Origin: Rhodococcus phenolicus
GTDB lineage: Bacteria > Actinomycetota > Actinomycetes > Mycobacteriales > Mycobacteriaceae
Length of the DNA: 53,444 bases
Direction of reading: 5' to 3'
Assembly (NCBI RefSeq): GCF_001646785.1
Contig: NZ_LRRH01000055.1
Location: 1-53,444 of the forward strand
In this document: piece by piece, positions 9,071 through 16,692 of the stretch
How positions within the stretch are numbered: the stretch's first letter is position 1
Layout: each line of letters begins with the position of its first letter
Made by a program: the position numbers and the translations under genes
The notes under the pieces: generated by a model
Told to the model about the DNA's origin: nothing
Seen by the model: only the letters and a program-made list of their open reading frames with translations
The model's database searches: none

Positions 9071-10425
9071 CGGGCACGTCCGGTGGTCGTCATCGGAATC
9101 GGCCTTTCGGGATCCGTCGGGGCGGGAGCGCGCATCCGCAGCGGTGCGCGTGCGAACACGACGAAGAGTACGACCAGCAGGATTGCCCGGCCCCACACAC
9201 CCACCTGGGTGAGCAGCAGTGCCGTGGTCATGTCGCGCTGTCCGCCGGTGGCGGCGAACCAGAGGAAGACTCCGATGCCGATCGCGGCGTCGGCGACCAG
9301 GTACGCGGCGACGAGCGGCCAGCGGATCCGCACCAGCACCAGCAGCGGCAGCAACCACAGCGTGTACTGCGGGGAGTGGACCTTGTGCAACAGCAGGAAT
9401 CCGCACAGCATCGCCGCGCCGACCGCGATCCACGGGTACGTGCCTTCTCGCCGACAGCGGCGCCACCCGATCGCCAGTGCCACCGCGAACGACACGCAGA
9501 TCAGCAGCGGCGACAGGAGGGAGACGAGGCTGTTGTAGGCGGGGGTGACGTCGGTGCCCTCGTAACCGCCGAGGAGCGGTCGCAGCCCCCAGAACCAGAT
9601 CGAGTTGCTCGTCGAGTCCGCCGCGCGGTTGCTCTGGAATTCGAAGGACGCACGCCAGCCCGTGTAGCCGAGCAACGCGAACGGCAGGTTCACGGCGACG
9701 ACGGTCGCGGCGCCCGCGGCCGCGACCGCCACGGCGCCGCGCACGTCGAAGCGAGCAGCCGTCGCGTCACGGCGAGCGTGGTCGCCGCCGGTGAGGACGT
9801 AGGCGACGAGTGTCAGCAGGAAGATCCCCGGATAGAGCTTCAGGCAGAAGCCGATGCCGAGCAGCACCGCGGCGATCATCCCGCGGGTCCGCAGCGACCA
9901 GCGTCTCGTGGCGACGATCGCGACGGCACCCACCACCGTCGCGACCACCGGCAGGTCCCAGTTGAGGAACGCGTAGAGCACGAGCGGGGGCGTCGCCGAC
10001 CACAGCAGCGCGGCCCAGCCGGCGAGCCGGCCCAGCAGCCAGGCGGTGAGCAGACCGAACGGCGCCAGCAACAGTGCCGACCAGAGCAGGAATTCCGCGT
10101 CGTTGTGGGCGGGGACGGCGCCGAGCCACATCAGCACCCCGCTGAGTACGGGGTATTCGACGGTGCCGCCGACGAGGTGGCCGGCGGCGGTGATGTCGCC
10201 GTCCAGGAACGGGAAGCGATGCAGGTTGATGTCCCGCCCGATCCACAGTTGCTGGATGTCGGAGTAGCAGACGTCGGCGTCCTTGATCCTCTCGAAGCGC
10301 AGGGTGCGGCCCAGCTCGTCGAATACCGGTCCGGCACAGCGTGCTTTGTTGAGGTAGCCGAGGACGAGGGTGACGGCGCACACCACGACGGCGACGAGCG
10401 CGGGGGTCCTGGTGCTCGTGCGCAT
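9067..10425 (-). CDS. GT87/DUF2029-like membrane protein, second copy
   Basis: A polytopic membrane protein of about 452 residues, diverged from the one at 2946-4553. Shared landmarks are VEYPVLSG, CLKLYPGIF and HKVHSPQYTLWLLPL. The ATG at 10425 was chosen because AGGGTGAGG lies directly upstream; a GTG at 10434 in the same frame lacks a ribosome binding site. It is transcribed away from rpsF, with about 130 bases between, and overlaps the acetyltransferase gene by 4 bases. Substrate unknown. Confidence 0.78.
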   Translation of the reverse strand: MRTSTRTPALVAVVVCAVTLVLGYLNKARCAGPVFDELGRTLRFERIKDADVCYSDIQQLWIGRDINLHRFPFLDGDITAAGHLVGGTVEYPVLSGVLMWLGAVPAHNDAEFLLWSALLLAPFGLLTAWLLGRLAGWAALLWSATPPLVLYAFLNWDLPVVATVVGAVAIVATRRWSLRTRGMIAAVLLGIGFCLKLYPGIFLLTLVAYVLTGGDHARRDATAARFDVRGAVAVAAAGAATVVAVNLPFALLGYTGWRASFEFQSNRAADSTSNSIWFWGLRPLLGGYEGTDVTPAYNSLVSLLSPLLICVSFAVALAIGWRRCRREGTYPWIAVGAAMLCGFLLLHKVHSPQYTLWLLPLLVLVRIRWPLVAAYLVADAAIGIGVFLWFAATGGQRDMTTALLLTQVGVWGRAILLVVLFVVFARAPLRMRAPAPTDPERPIPMTTTGRAR

Positions 10426-10504
10426 ATTCCTCACCCTAGGTGAATTTCGCTGGTCAGGGCGGGGTCATGTACCCTTCTTGGGTTGCTGACGCAACGACCC
10501 TCCT

Positions 10505-10523
10505 GTCACGGATCGTCCGTGAC
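10505..10523 (+). promoter_or_regulatory. Hairpin in the rpsF leader
   Basis: GTCACGGA-TCG-TCCGTGAC is a perfect 8-bp stem with a three-base loop, 33 bases before rpsF. S6:S18 complexes autoregulate rpsF operons through leader hairpins in several phyla, so this may be such a site. The sequence shows only the stem; the regulatory role is inference. Confidence 0.4.
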
Positions 10524-10555
10524 CGTTCACAGTCCATGGGAGGTGATGAGGTCTT

Positions 10556-10843
10556 ATGCGTCATTACGAATTGATGATCATCCTGGACCCCAGCCTGGAT
10601 GAGCGCACTGTCGCTCCCTCGCTGGAGACGTTCCTCAACGTGATCCGCCAGGAAGGCGGCAAGGTCGACAAGGTCGACGTGTGGGGTAAGCGTCGTCTCG
10701 CGTACGAGATCGCGAAGAACAGCGAAGGCATCTACGCGGTGATCGACATCAGCGCGACGCCTGCTGCCGTTGCGGAGCTGGATCGCCAGCTCGGCCTGAA
10801 CGAGTCGGTGCTCCGCACCAAGGTTCTGCGCAACGACAAGTGA
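10556..10843 (+). CDS. rpsF: 30S ribosomal protein S6
   Basis: Ribosomal protein S6 (95 residues), which binds the 16S rRNA central domain with S18. The sequence [19 protein letters not shown] at the N-terminus, [13 protein letters not shown] in the middle and [12 protein letters not shown] at the end are diagnostic. The ATG at 10556 follows GGGAGGTGATGAG. It is first in the rpsF-ssb-rpsR-rplI operon. Confidence 0.98.
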   Translation: MRHYELMIILDPSLDERTVAPSLETFLNVIRQEGGKVDKVDVWGKRRLAYEIAKNSEGIYAVIDISATPAAVAELDRQLGLNESVLRTKVLRNDK

Positions 10844-10907
10844 TCCTGTCGGCGCCTGACCGTAGGCTCGGGCGCATCAGGACTCCACACACAGCAGGAG
10901 GAACCAC

Positions 10908-11426
10908 ATGGCAGGCGATACCGTCATCACCGTGGTCGGCAATCTGACCGCCGATCCCGAACTGCGTTTCACCCCGGCGGGTGCCGCGGTCGCGAACTTC
11001 ACCGTCGCGTCCACGCCCCGCGTCTTCGACCGTCAGTCCAACGAATGGAAGGACGGCGAGGCTCTGTTCCTGCGCTGCAACATCTGGCGTGAGGCAGCGG
11101 AGAACGTGGCCGAGAGCTTGACCCGCGGCTCGCGCGTGATCGTGCAGGGCCGGCTCAAGCAGCGCAGCTACGAGACGCGTGAAGGCGAGAAGCGCACTGT
11201 CGTGGAGCTCGAGGTCGACGAGATCGGCCCCTCGCTGCGCTACGCGACGGCCAAGGTCACCAAGGCCGGTCGTGGTGGTGGCGGCGGTGGCTTCGGTGGT
11301 TCCTCCGGCGGATCGGGCGGCGGGCGTGCAAGCGCCGGCGCGAACACCGGCGGCGACGACCCGTGGGGCAGCGCTCCGCAGGCCGGCTCGTTCGGTGGTC
11401 CCGGGGACGACGAGCCCCCGTTCTGA
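10908..11426 (+). CDS. ssb: Single-stranded DNA-binding protein
   Basis: SSB (172 residues), which coats single-stranded DNA during replication, repair and recombination. The OB fold covers about residues 1-115 ([28 protein letters not shown]). A Gly-rich linker follows, ending in the acidic tip DDEPPF that recruits partner proteins. The ATG at 10908 has AGGAGG 9 bases upstream. It lies between rpsF and rpsR, the usual order. Confidence 0.97.
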   Translation: MAGDTVITVVGNLTADPELRFTPAGAAVANFTVASTPRVFDRQSNEWKDGEALFLRCNIWREAAENVAESLTRGSRVIVQGRLKQRSYETREGEKRTVVELEVDEIGPSLRYATAKVTKAGRGGGGGGFGGSSGGSGGGRASAGANTGGDDPWGSAPQAGSFGGPGDDEPPF

Positions 11427-11468
11427 TCCGACCTCGATCGGAACATCCAGAAATTACGGAGAAAGACC

Positions 11469-11711
11469 ATGCCTAAGCCGCCTGCGCGCGACAAGGTTTT
11501 GAAGAAGAAGGTCTGCACCTTCTGCAAGGAAAAGAACGTGCAGATCGACTACAAGGACACGACGCTGCTGCGCAAGTACGTCAGCGATCGCGGCAAGATC
11601 CGTGCTCGCCGCGTCACCGGCAACTGCGTGCAGCACCAGCGTGACGTCGCTGTTGCTGTCAAGAACTCTCGTGAGGTCGCGCTGCTTCCTTACGTTTCGA
11701 CGGCTCGCTGA
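11469..11711 (+). CDS. rpsR: 30S ribosomal protein S18
   Basis: Ribosomal protein S18 (80 residues), partner of S6. It contains [18 protein letters not shown] and [17 protein letters not shown], typical of S18. The CxxC (CTFC) keeps the zinc-ribbon-type cysteines, so this looks like the zinc-binding (C+) form. The ATG follows ACGGAGAAAGACC. rplI follows after 16 bases. Confidence 0.97.
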   Translation: MPKPPARDKVLKKKVCTFCKEKNVQIDYKDTTLLRKYVSDRGKIRARRVTGNCVQHQRDVAVAVKNSREVALLPYVSTAR

Positions 11712-11727
11712 GGAAAGGGAGGAACCG

Positions 11728-12183
11728 ATGAAGCTCATTCTCACTGCTGACGTTGACAACCTCGGTGCGCCTGGCGACACCGTCGAGGTCAAGGACGGCT
11801 ACGGCCGCAACTACCTGCTGCCCCGCGGCCTGGCGATCGTCGCCACCCGCGGTGCCCAGAAGCAGGTCGAGGGCATCCGCCGTGCTCAGGAAGCGCGCGC
11901 TGTGCGCGGCCTGGATCACGCCAAGGAGCTCAAGGAGGCCATCGAGGGCCTCGAGAGCGTCTCGCTGAGCGTCAAGACCGCCGGCGACTCGGGCAAGCTG
12001 TTCGGCTCGGTCACCGCCGCCGACGTTGCCGGTGCCATCAAGGCTGCCGGTGGCCCGGTCGTCGACAAGCGCATCGTCGAGCTGCCCAAGGCTCACATCA
12101 AGGCGACGGGCAAGCACATCGTCGTCGTGAAGCTGCACCCGGACGTCACCGCGAAGTTCACCCTGAACGTCGTCGGCGCCTGA
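11728..12183 (+). CDS. rplI: 50S ribosomal protein L9
   Basis: Ribosomal protein L9 (151 residues): N-terminal rRNA-binding domain [19 protein letters not shown] with [15 protein letters not shown], a long connecting helix and the C-terminal domain. The ATG at 11728 has GGGAGG upstream and agrees with the family N-terminus; the frame is open further upstream but antisense-like. It is the last gene of the operon; a strong hairpin follows within 15 bases. Confidence 0.97.
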   Translation: MKLILTADVDNLGAPGDTVEVKDGYGRNYLLPRGLAIVATRGAQKQVEGIRRAQEARAVRGLDHAKELKEAIEGLESVSLSVKTAGDSGKLFGSVTAADVAGAIKAAGGPVVDKRIVELPKAHIKATGKHIVVVKLHPDVTAKFTLNVVGA

Positions 12184-12197
12184 TTCCGGCTCCCGGA

Positions 12198-12226
12198 GAG
12201 CCCCACGCACCTGGTGCGTGGGGCTC
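12198..12226 (+). terminator. Hairpin terminator after rplI
   Basis: GAGCCCCACGCAC pairs perfectly with GTGCGTGGGGCTC across a CTG loop (13-bp stem), followed by TTCGTCGTCT. It begins 15 bases after the rplI stop and should end the ribosomal operon. Confidence 0.9.
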
Positions 12227-12234
12227 TTCGTCGT

Positions 12235-12481
12235 CTATCCACAGGGCTGTGGATAGCGAGGTCACAATGTGACCTGAGACATATCGTTTCGGGAACGAAG
12301 CAGCGAACACGCCCGGTGCGCGACACGCCGAAATCGTTGTTGTACACAGGTGTGAAAGGCGATTTTCTGCGTCTGAACTGGGCAAACATGAAGTGTGAGA
12401 TGTGTTGTCCCCAGTTTGTCCACAGTAGGTGCACAAGCGTGGCCTCCCATTTCCACATTTCATCCACAGATGTGTGCACAA
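12235..12481 (+). promoter_or_regulatory. Cluster of DnaA-box-like sites upstream of dnaB
   Basis: The 446-base gap between rplI and dnaB holds no gene but many 9-mers close to the actinobacterial DnaA box TTGTCCACA. There is an exact copy at 12416-12424. Near matches are TTGTCCCCA (12405-12413), TTGTACACA (12340-12348), TCATCCACA (12460-12468) and, on the minus strand, TTGTGCACA (12473-12481). CTATCCACAG-GG-CTGTGGATAG (12235-12256) places two near-boxes face to face. The 12330-12470 part is AT-richer than its surroundings. DnaA-controlled dnaB transcription is a reasonable inference; dnaA and dnaN are absent, so this is not oriC itself. Confidence 0.6.
12259..12275 (+). promoter_or_regulatory. 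Perfect palindrome AGGTCACA-A-TGTGACCT
   Basis: Two 8-base arms separated by one base, just downstream of the face-to-face DnaA-like boxes. The size suits a dimeric regulator; the protein is not identifiable from this window. Confidence 0.55.
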
Positions 12482-12629
12482 CCCGATTTGGATCGGCGCG
12501 GCGAAGTCCCTAACGTCGAGCGCGCCTGCACCCTCGATGTCGGTGGGGGCGAGTAGAACGTGGGTACGGACATGCGCGTCGACCACGCCCTACCGAACGT
12601 GGAACGCGGATGGGGAAGGATGGCATCGC

Positions 12630-14828
12630 GTGGCTGTAGTGGACGATCGAGGCCATTCCGACTACAACGATCCGCCGGAGGAACCGGGCGGAGACTTCGG
12701 CCGGCAACCTCCGCAGGACATGGTGGCCGAGCAGTCCGTGCTCGGCGGCATGCTGCTCAGCAAGGACGCCATCGCCGACGTCCTCGAGGTACTGCGCCCC
12801 GGCGACTTCTACCGTCCCGCCCACCAGGTCGTCTACGACTCGATCCTCGACCTCTACAGCCGCGGTGAACCGGCCGACCCGGTGACGGTGTCCGCCGAAC
12901 TGGACCGCCGCGGCGAACTCAAGCGCCTCGGCGGTGCCGCCTACCTGGTCACGCTCACCCAGACGGTACCCACGGCCGCCAACGCCGGCTACTACGCCGA
13001 GATCGTCGCCGAGAAAGCCGTGCTGCGCCGCCTCGTCGAAGCGGGCACCCGCATCGTCCAGTACGGCTACGCGGGCGCCGAAGGCCAGGACGTCGCCGAG
13101 GTCGTCGACCGCGCCCAGGCCGAGATCTTCGATGTCGCCGAGCGCCGCACCACCGAGGACTTCGTTCCGCTCGAGGAACTGCTCCAGCCGACGATGGACG
13201 AGATCGACTCCATCGCGAGCCGCGGCGGTATCTCCCTCGGTGTTCCCACCGGATTCGCCGAACTCGACGAACTCACCAACGGCCTGCACGCCGGCCAGAT
13301 GATCATCGTGGCCGCGCGCCCCGGTGTCGGTAAGGCACTCGCCCTCGACACTCCCCTGCCCACCCCCGACGGGTGGACGACGATGGGCGAGGTCGCGGTG
13401 GGCGACCTGCTGCTCGACGCTCACGGCGCCCCCACCCGCGTCGTCGCCGCCACCCCCGTCATGACCGGTCGGCCGTGCTACGACGTCGAGTTCTCCGACG
13501 GCACCGTCGTCGTCGCCGACGAACAACACCAATGGCGGACGGTCGCCGGGATCCGTACCACCGGCGAGCTCGCCGCGACCGTCGCGGACGGTCACGTCGT
13601 CGCGAACAGCGCGGCGCTGCAACTCCCGGAGGCGGACCTGCCGGTCGCGCCGTTCACGCTCGGCGCGTGGCTCGGCGGCCCGTCCGAGGACCCGGACCTG
13701 CACATGCGGATGGAAGGCGAAGGCGACTTCGCCGAGGAGCTGATGACGCTCGGCGCCCACATCCCCGAGATCTACCTGCGCGCCTCCGAACGGCAGCGTC
13801 GCGACCTGCTCGCCGGGGTCCTCGACGCCGGCGGCACCGTCCTCGCGGACGGCACCGTGCGCTTCGAGACCGACTGCCCGCGCCTCCTCCACGGCATCGC
13901 CGAACTGATCGCCGGTCTCGGCTACACCCGCACCGTCGACGCGGGCTCGGTGGTCTTCTCCGCCGACGACGACGTGTTCGTGCTGCCCAGTAAGGCATTG
14001 CAGCACAAAGAGAACCGGCTCGCGGTCGCGCAGGAACGCCGCATCGTCGCGGTACGGCGGGTCGCGTCGGTGCCGGTGCGATGCGTCGAGGTCGACGGCG
14101 AACACCTGTACCTCGCGGGCCGATCGATGATCCCCACCCACAATTCGACGCTCAGCATGGACTTCATGCGGTCGTGCTCCATCAAGCACGGCATGGCGTC
14201 GGTCATCTTCTCCCTGGAGATGGGCAAGACGGAGATCGTCATGCGTCTGCTCTCCGCCGAAGCGAAGATCAAGCTCGGCGACATGAGGTCAGGCCGCATG
14301 ACCGACGACGACTGGACCCGCCTCGCCCGGCGGATGAGCGAGATCAGCGAGGCCCCGCTGTTCATCGACGACTCCCCCAACCTGACGATGATGGAGATCC
14401 GCGCAAAAGCACGGCGGCTCAAGCAGAAACACGACATACGCCTCATCGTCATCGACTACCTCCAGCTGATGTCGTCCGGCAAGAAGGTCGAATCGCGCCA
14501 GCAGGAAGTCTCCGAATTCTCGCGTAGCCTCAAGCTTCTCGCGAAGGAACTCGAAGTTCCCGTCGTCGCGGTGTGTCAGCTCAACCGTGGTCCTGAGCAG
14601 CGCACCGACAAGAAACCGCAGGTCTCCGACCTTCGCGAGTCGGGATCGCTCGAGCAGGACGCCGACATGGTCATCCTGCTGCACCGCCCCGACGCATTCG
14701 AACGCGACGACCCGCGTGGCGGCGAAGCCGACCTCATCGTCGGCAAGCACCGTAACGGTCCGACGGCCACGATCACCGTCGCGCACCAGCTGCACCTGTC
14801 GCGGTTCGTGGATATGGCGCGGGGATAG
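12630..14828 (+). CDS. dnaB: Replicative DNA helicase DnaB with intein
   Basis: Hexameric replicative helicase. The 732-residue precursor contains a 270-residue intein (residues 236-505); splicing would leave 462 residues. The N-terminal domain shows QPPQDMVAEQSVLGGMLL. The RecA-like domain has ARPGVGK, interrupted by the intein exactly before the Ser-Thr of Walker A, then LIVIDYLQLM (Walker B) and VCQLNRGPEQR. The GTG at 12630 (VAVVDDRG) is chosen because GGGGAAGGA lies about 10 bases upstream and it matches the mycobacterial N-terminus; the open frame further upstream covers the promoter region. The intein is described separately. Confidence 0.97.
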   Translation: MAVVDDRGHSDYNDPPEEPGGDFGRQPPQDMVAEQSVLGGMLLSKDAIADVLEVLRPGDFYRPAHQVVYDSILDLYSRGEPADPVTVSAELDRRGELKRLGGAAYLVTLTQTVPTAANAGYYAEIVAEKAVLRRLVEAGTRIVQYGYAGAEGQDVAEVVDRAQAEIFDVAERRTTEDFVPLEELLQPTMDEIDSIASRGGISLGVPTGFAELDELTNGLHAGQMIIVAARPGVGKALALDTPLPTPDGWTTMGEVAVGDLLLDAHGAPTRVVAATPVMTGRPCYDVEFSDGTVVVADEQHQWRTVAGIRTTGELAATVADGHVVANSAALQLPEADLPVAPFTLGAWLGGPSEDPDLHMRMEGEGDFAEELMTLGAHIPEIYLRASERQRRDLLAGVLDAGGTVLADGTVRFETDCPRLLHGIAELIAGLGYTRTVDAGSVVFSADDDVFVLPSKALQHKENRLAVAQERRIVAVRRVASVPVRCVEVDGEHLYLAGRSMIPTHNSTLSMDFMRSCSIKHGMASVIFSLEMGKTEIVMRLLSAEAKIKLGDMRSGRMTDDDWTRLARRMSEISEAPLFIDDSPNLTMMEIRAKARRLKQKHDIRLIVIDYLQLMSSGKKVESRQQEVSEFSRSLKLLAKELEVPVVAVCQLNRGPEQRTDKKPQVSDLRESGSLEQDADMVILLHRPDAFERDDPRGGEADLIVGKHRNGPTATITVAHQLHLSRFVDMARG
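13335..14144 (+). other. Class 3 intein in DnaB Walker A, endonuclease degenerate
   Basis: An intein of 270 residues sits between ...PGVGK and STLSM. It begins with Ala (ALALDTPLPTPDGW), not Cys or Ser, and ends MIPTHN before Ser+1. The class 3 signature is complete: Trp67 after block B His65 (DEQHQW), Cys250 in block F (VPVRCVEV) and Thr268 in block G (IPTHN). Only scraps of a LAGLIDADG endonuclease remain: LGAWLGG (109-115) and LLAGVLDAGG (158-167), both lacking the expected acidic residue. Mycobacterial DnaB inteins at this site are, from memory, around 400 residues, so this one looks internally deleted but splicing-competent. Confidence 0.9.
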
Positions 14829-14894
14829 CGGCGCGCCTTCGCTGCTGCTCCTGAGTCCCTCATCATCGGATTCAACCGATAGGCACCTGAAATC

Positions 14895-14930
14895 GTGGTT
14901 GGTGTGCAGATATATCCGTACACCAACCAC
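14895..14930 (+). terminator. Stem-loop downstream of dnaB
   Basis: GTGGTTGGTGT and ACACCAACCAC form a perfect 11-bp stem around a 14-base loop containing ATATAT, with AAAT/ATTT able to extend it and a short T-run after it. It starts 66 bases past the dnaB stop. A terminator is the simplest reading; a regulator site is possible. The rest of 14,829-15,058 shows no gene. Confidence 0.6.
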
Positions 14931-14990
14931 AATTTTCGTCGTGCATGCACGGTGGCTGGCGGCCGGTCGGATCGGTCAGCAGAAAAATGG

Positions 14991-15021
14991 TTGGACGGGC
15001 TTCGGCTCGGATTGATAGCGT
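14991..15021 (+). promoter_or_regulatory. Candidate promoter for the small ORF and hydrolase
   Basis: TTGGAC (14991-14996) and TAGCGT (15016-15021) are separated by 19 bases and lie 37 bases before the small ORF at 15059. The match to actinobacterial housekeeping promoters is moderate only. Confidence 0.3.
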
Positions 15022-15058
15022 GCCCGAGACCGTGACATCACGCGAGGAGGTGAGACCC

Positions 15059-15109
15059 ATGTACGCAACAACCATGTGGGTGCTCCCACTCGTGTTCGCG
15101 GTCGGGTGA
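15059..15109 (+). CDS. 16-residue upstream ORF (possible leader peptide)
   Basis: ATG at 15059 follows the very strong site GAGGAGGTGAGACCC and opens a 16-codon frame, MYATTMWVLPLVFAVG, which is hydrophobic after Met6. It ends 58 bases before the alpha/beta hydrolase start. A small hairpin, GTGGG-TGCT-CCCAC, lies inside it (15076-15089). It may be a regulatory leader peptide or a tiny membrane peptide. No amino-acid run suggests a classic attenuator. Confidence 0.45.
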   Translation: MYATTMWVLPLVFAVG

Positions 15110-15167
15110 CCGATGTAGGTGTCGCCGGGAGCGCCTGATCAAAGGGCACTCTCCGAAAGGCTGCACC

Positions 15168-15929
15168 ATGCATTTCATCTCCGAGACATCGTCGAACGGT
15201 GTCGTCGAACGTCATTTCACTCTCGACGGGATCACCGGCGTGCTGTGGACGCCCGCGTCCGGAACCGCCGGCGCACCACTGCTCCTGTCCGGGCACTCCG
15301 GCGGCATGCACAAGAAAGCGCCCGGGCTGGTCGCCGACGCGTTCCGCAACGTCACCACCCACGGGTTCACTGTCGCCGCCATCGACGCTCCCGGACACGG
15401 TGACCGGCCGCGCAACCCCCAGGACCAACAGTGGTCCGATGCGATCCATCGTGCCCGGAGAGAGGGCAAACCGATCGCCCCGGTCGTCATCGACTACAAC
15501 TGGTCGTTGGCGGGTCGTGCGGTGCCGGAATGGCAGGCGACCCTGGACGCTCTGCAGGCACTACCCGAGATCGGCATCGAAGCTCCGATCGGCTACGGCG
15601 GTGTGAACCTCGGTGTCGTGACGGGACTGAGGTTGGCGGCGGTCGAACCGAGGATCGCTGCTGTGAGCTTCGGCGGAGTTTTCGTGGACGATGCCCTGAT
15701 CGAGGTGGCGAGGAGGATCACCATCCCGATCGAGTACCGGATTCCTTGGGACGAAAAGGAATTCGACAACGAGTCCGCAGTCGCATTGTTCGATGCCTTC
15801 GCCTCGAAGGAGAAGACACTTCACGCGTACCCGGGCAGGCACAATCAGGTGCCGGTCTACGAGCGTGGCGGCTCGGCCCGGTTCTTCGCCCACCACCTCG
15901 GGCGGGACACCGACACGGTTTCGGGCTGA
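15168..15929 (+). CDS. Alpha/beta hydrolase-fold protein with Asn at the nucleophile site
   Basis: A 253-residue alpha/beta-hydrolase-fold protein. It shows LLLSGHSGGMHK (oxyanion region), VAAIDAPGHGDRP and GRHNQVP near the C-terminus, where His225 would be the catalytic histidine. The nucleophile elbow, normally G-x-S-x-G, reads G-V-N147-L-G, so the catalytic Ser is replaced by Asn. The ATG at 15168 has GAAAGG upstream. A perfect 16-bp hairpin follows the stop. It could be a binding or scaffold protein, or could use unusual chemistry; a single sequencing error (AGC to AAC) would also explain the Asn. Confidence 0.8.
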   Translation: MHFISETSSNGVVERHFTLDGITGVLWTPASGTAGAPLLLSGHSGGMHKKAPGLVADAFRNVTTHGFTVAAIDAPGHGDRPRNPQDQQWSDAIHRARREGKPIAPVVIDYNWSLAGRAVPEWQATLDALQALPEIGIEAPIGYGGVNLGVVTGLRLAAVEPRIAAVSFGGVFVDDALIEVARRITIPIEYRIPWDEKEFDNESAVALFDAFASKEKTLHAYPGRHNQVPVYERGGSARFFAHHLGRDTDTVSG

Positions 15930-15935
15930 CGTGAC

Positions 15936-15973
15936 CGGTATCGGCGTCCGGCCCGCGCCGGACGCCGATACCG
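15936..15973 (+). terminator. Perfect 16-bp hairpin after the hydrolase gene
   Basis: CGGTATCGGCGTCCGG pairs with CCGGACGCCGATACCG around a six-base loop, 7 bases after the stop codon. There is no U-tract, which is common for actinobacterial terminators. Confidence 0.85.
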
Positions 15974-16120
15974 CCATTGCCGGGATCGTCCGGTCAGGGG
16001 CAGCGCACGGCACGTCTCCGGCCGCCCTCTTTCGCGATGAGTTCAACAGTGGTCTGCTGGACAGGTCATCACCCGGCCTCCGGGACGGGAGCGGATCAGT
16101 GAATCATCGAGGTATACGCC

Positions 16121-16600
16121 ATGACCACGATCCATCTTCATCGGACGACCACCGCGACACCCGAGCAATTCATCGCCGGCCTCACCGACTTCGGGCCCGG
16201 CCGCAAGGAACTCTTCGCCAACAGTGCGGACAACTACCTCGAGGTGCACCACGAAGGCCCCCACGATGCCGATGTCACCGAGGGCTCGATGGGCATCTGG
16301 GAACGGCTGCACTACGACTGGAGCGACCCCCACCATGTCGTGATGACCACCACGGACTCGAATATGTGGGGTGGGGCGTCGAGCCACACCTACACTCTGA
16401 CACCGCAGCCCAACGGAAAGACCGAGGTGGACGTCGTTGTGGTCCGCGACGGCAAGAACCTCAAAGGGCGGGTTCTCGCGGGTGTTCTCGGAGTGTTCGG
16501 AACCCGCTTTCTGGGAAAGCAATTCGAGAAGTCCGTGGAGGCCATCGAAGCGCGCACCGACGGTCCGACCGGCCCGGAAGTGCAGGGAACGGGAGGCTGA
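16121..16600 (+). CDS. SRPBCC (START-like) family protein
   Basis: A 159-residue protein with the SRPBCC outline: an N-terminal strand with TATPEQFIAGLTDF, a central sheet (GSMGIWERLHYDWSDPHHVVMTTTDS, TEVDVVVVRDGKN) and a C-terminal amphipathic helix (FLGKQFEKSVEAIEA). Such folds bind hydrophobic ligands. The ATG at 16121 has no strong ribosome binding site. It faces the exporter gene, with a palindrome between them. No specific function can be assigned. Confidence 0.7.
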   Translation: MTTIHLHRTTTATPEQFIAGLTDFGPGRKELFANSADNYLEVHHEGPHDADVTEGSMGIWERLHYDWSDPHHVVMTTTDSNMWGGASSHTYTLTPQPNGKTEVDVVVVRDGKNLKGRVLAGVLGVFGTRFLGKQFEKSVEAIEARTDGPTGPEVQGTGG

Positions 16601-16643
16601 TGCGAAGGGCGGCAACAGTACCCGCGACAGCCCCCGCCCGGGA

Positions 16644-16659
16644 CCGGCCCCGGGGCCGG
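16644..16659. terminator. Palindrome between convergent genes
   Basis: CCGGCCCCGGGGCCGG is a perfect 16-base palindrome in the 92-bp gap between two convergent genes. It could terminate in both directions; no U-tract is present. Confidence 0.4.
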
Positions 16660-16692
16660 CACGACGCTCGCCGATGCCCCGAGGCTACCGGC

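Noticed and set aside
9004-10443. 479-codon plus-strand frame opposite the second GT87-like gene
   Set aside because: Arg/Gly/Gln/His-rich shadow; the minus strand has the membrane segments and family motifs.
12235-12481. Chromosomal origin (oriC)
   Set aside because: dnaA, dnaN, recF and rpmH are absent; the boxes more likely regulate dnaB.
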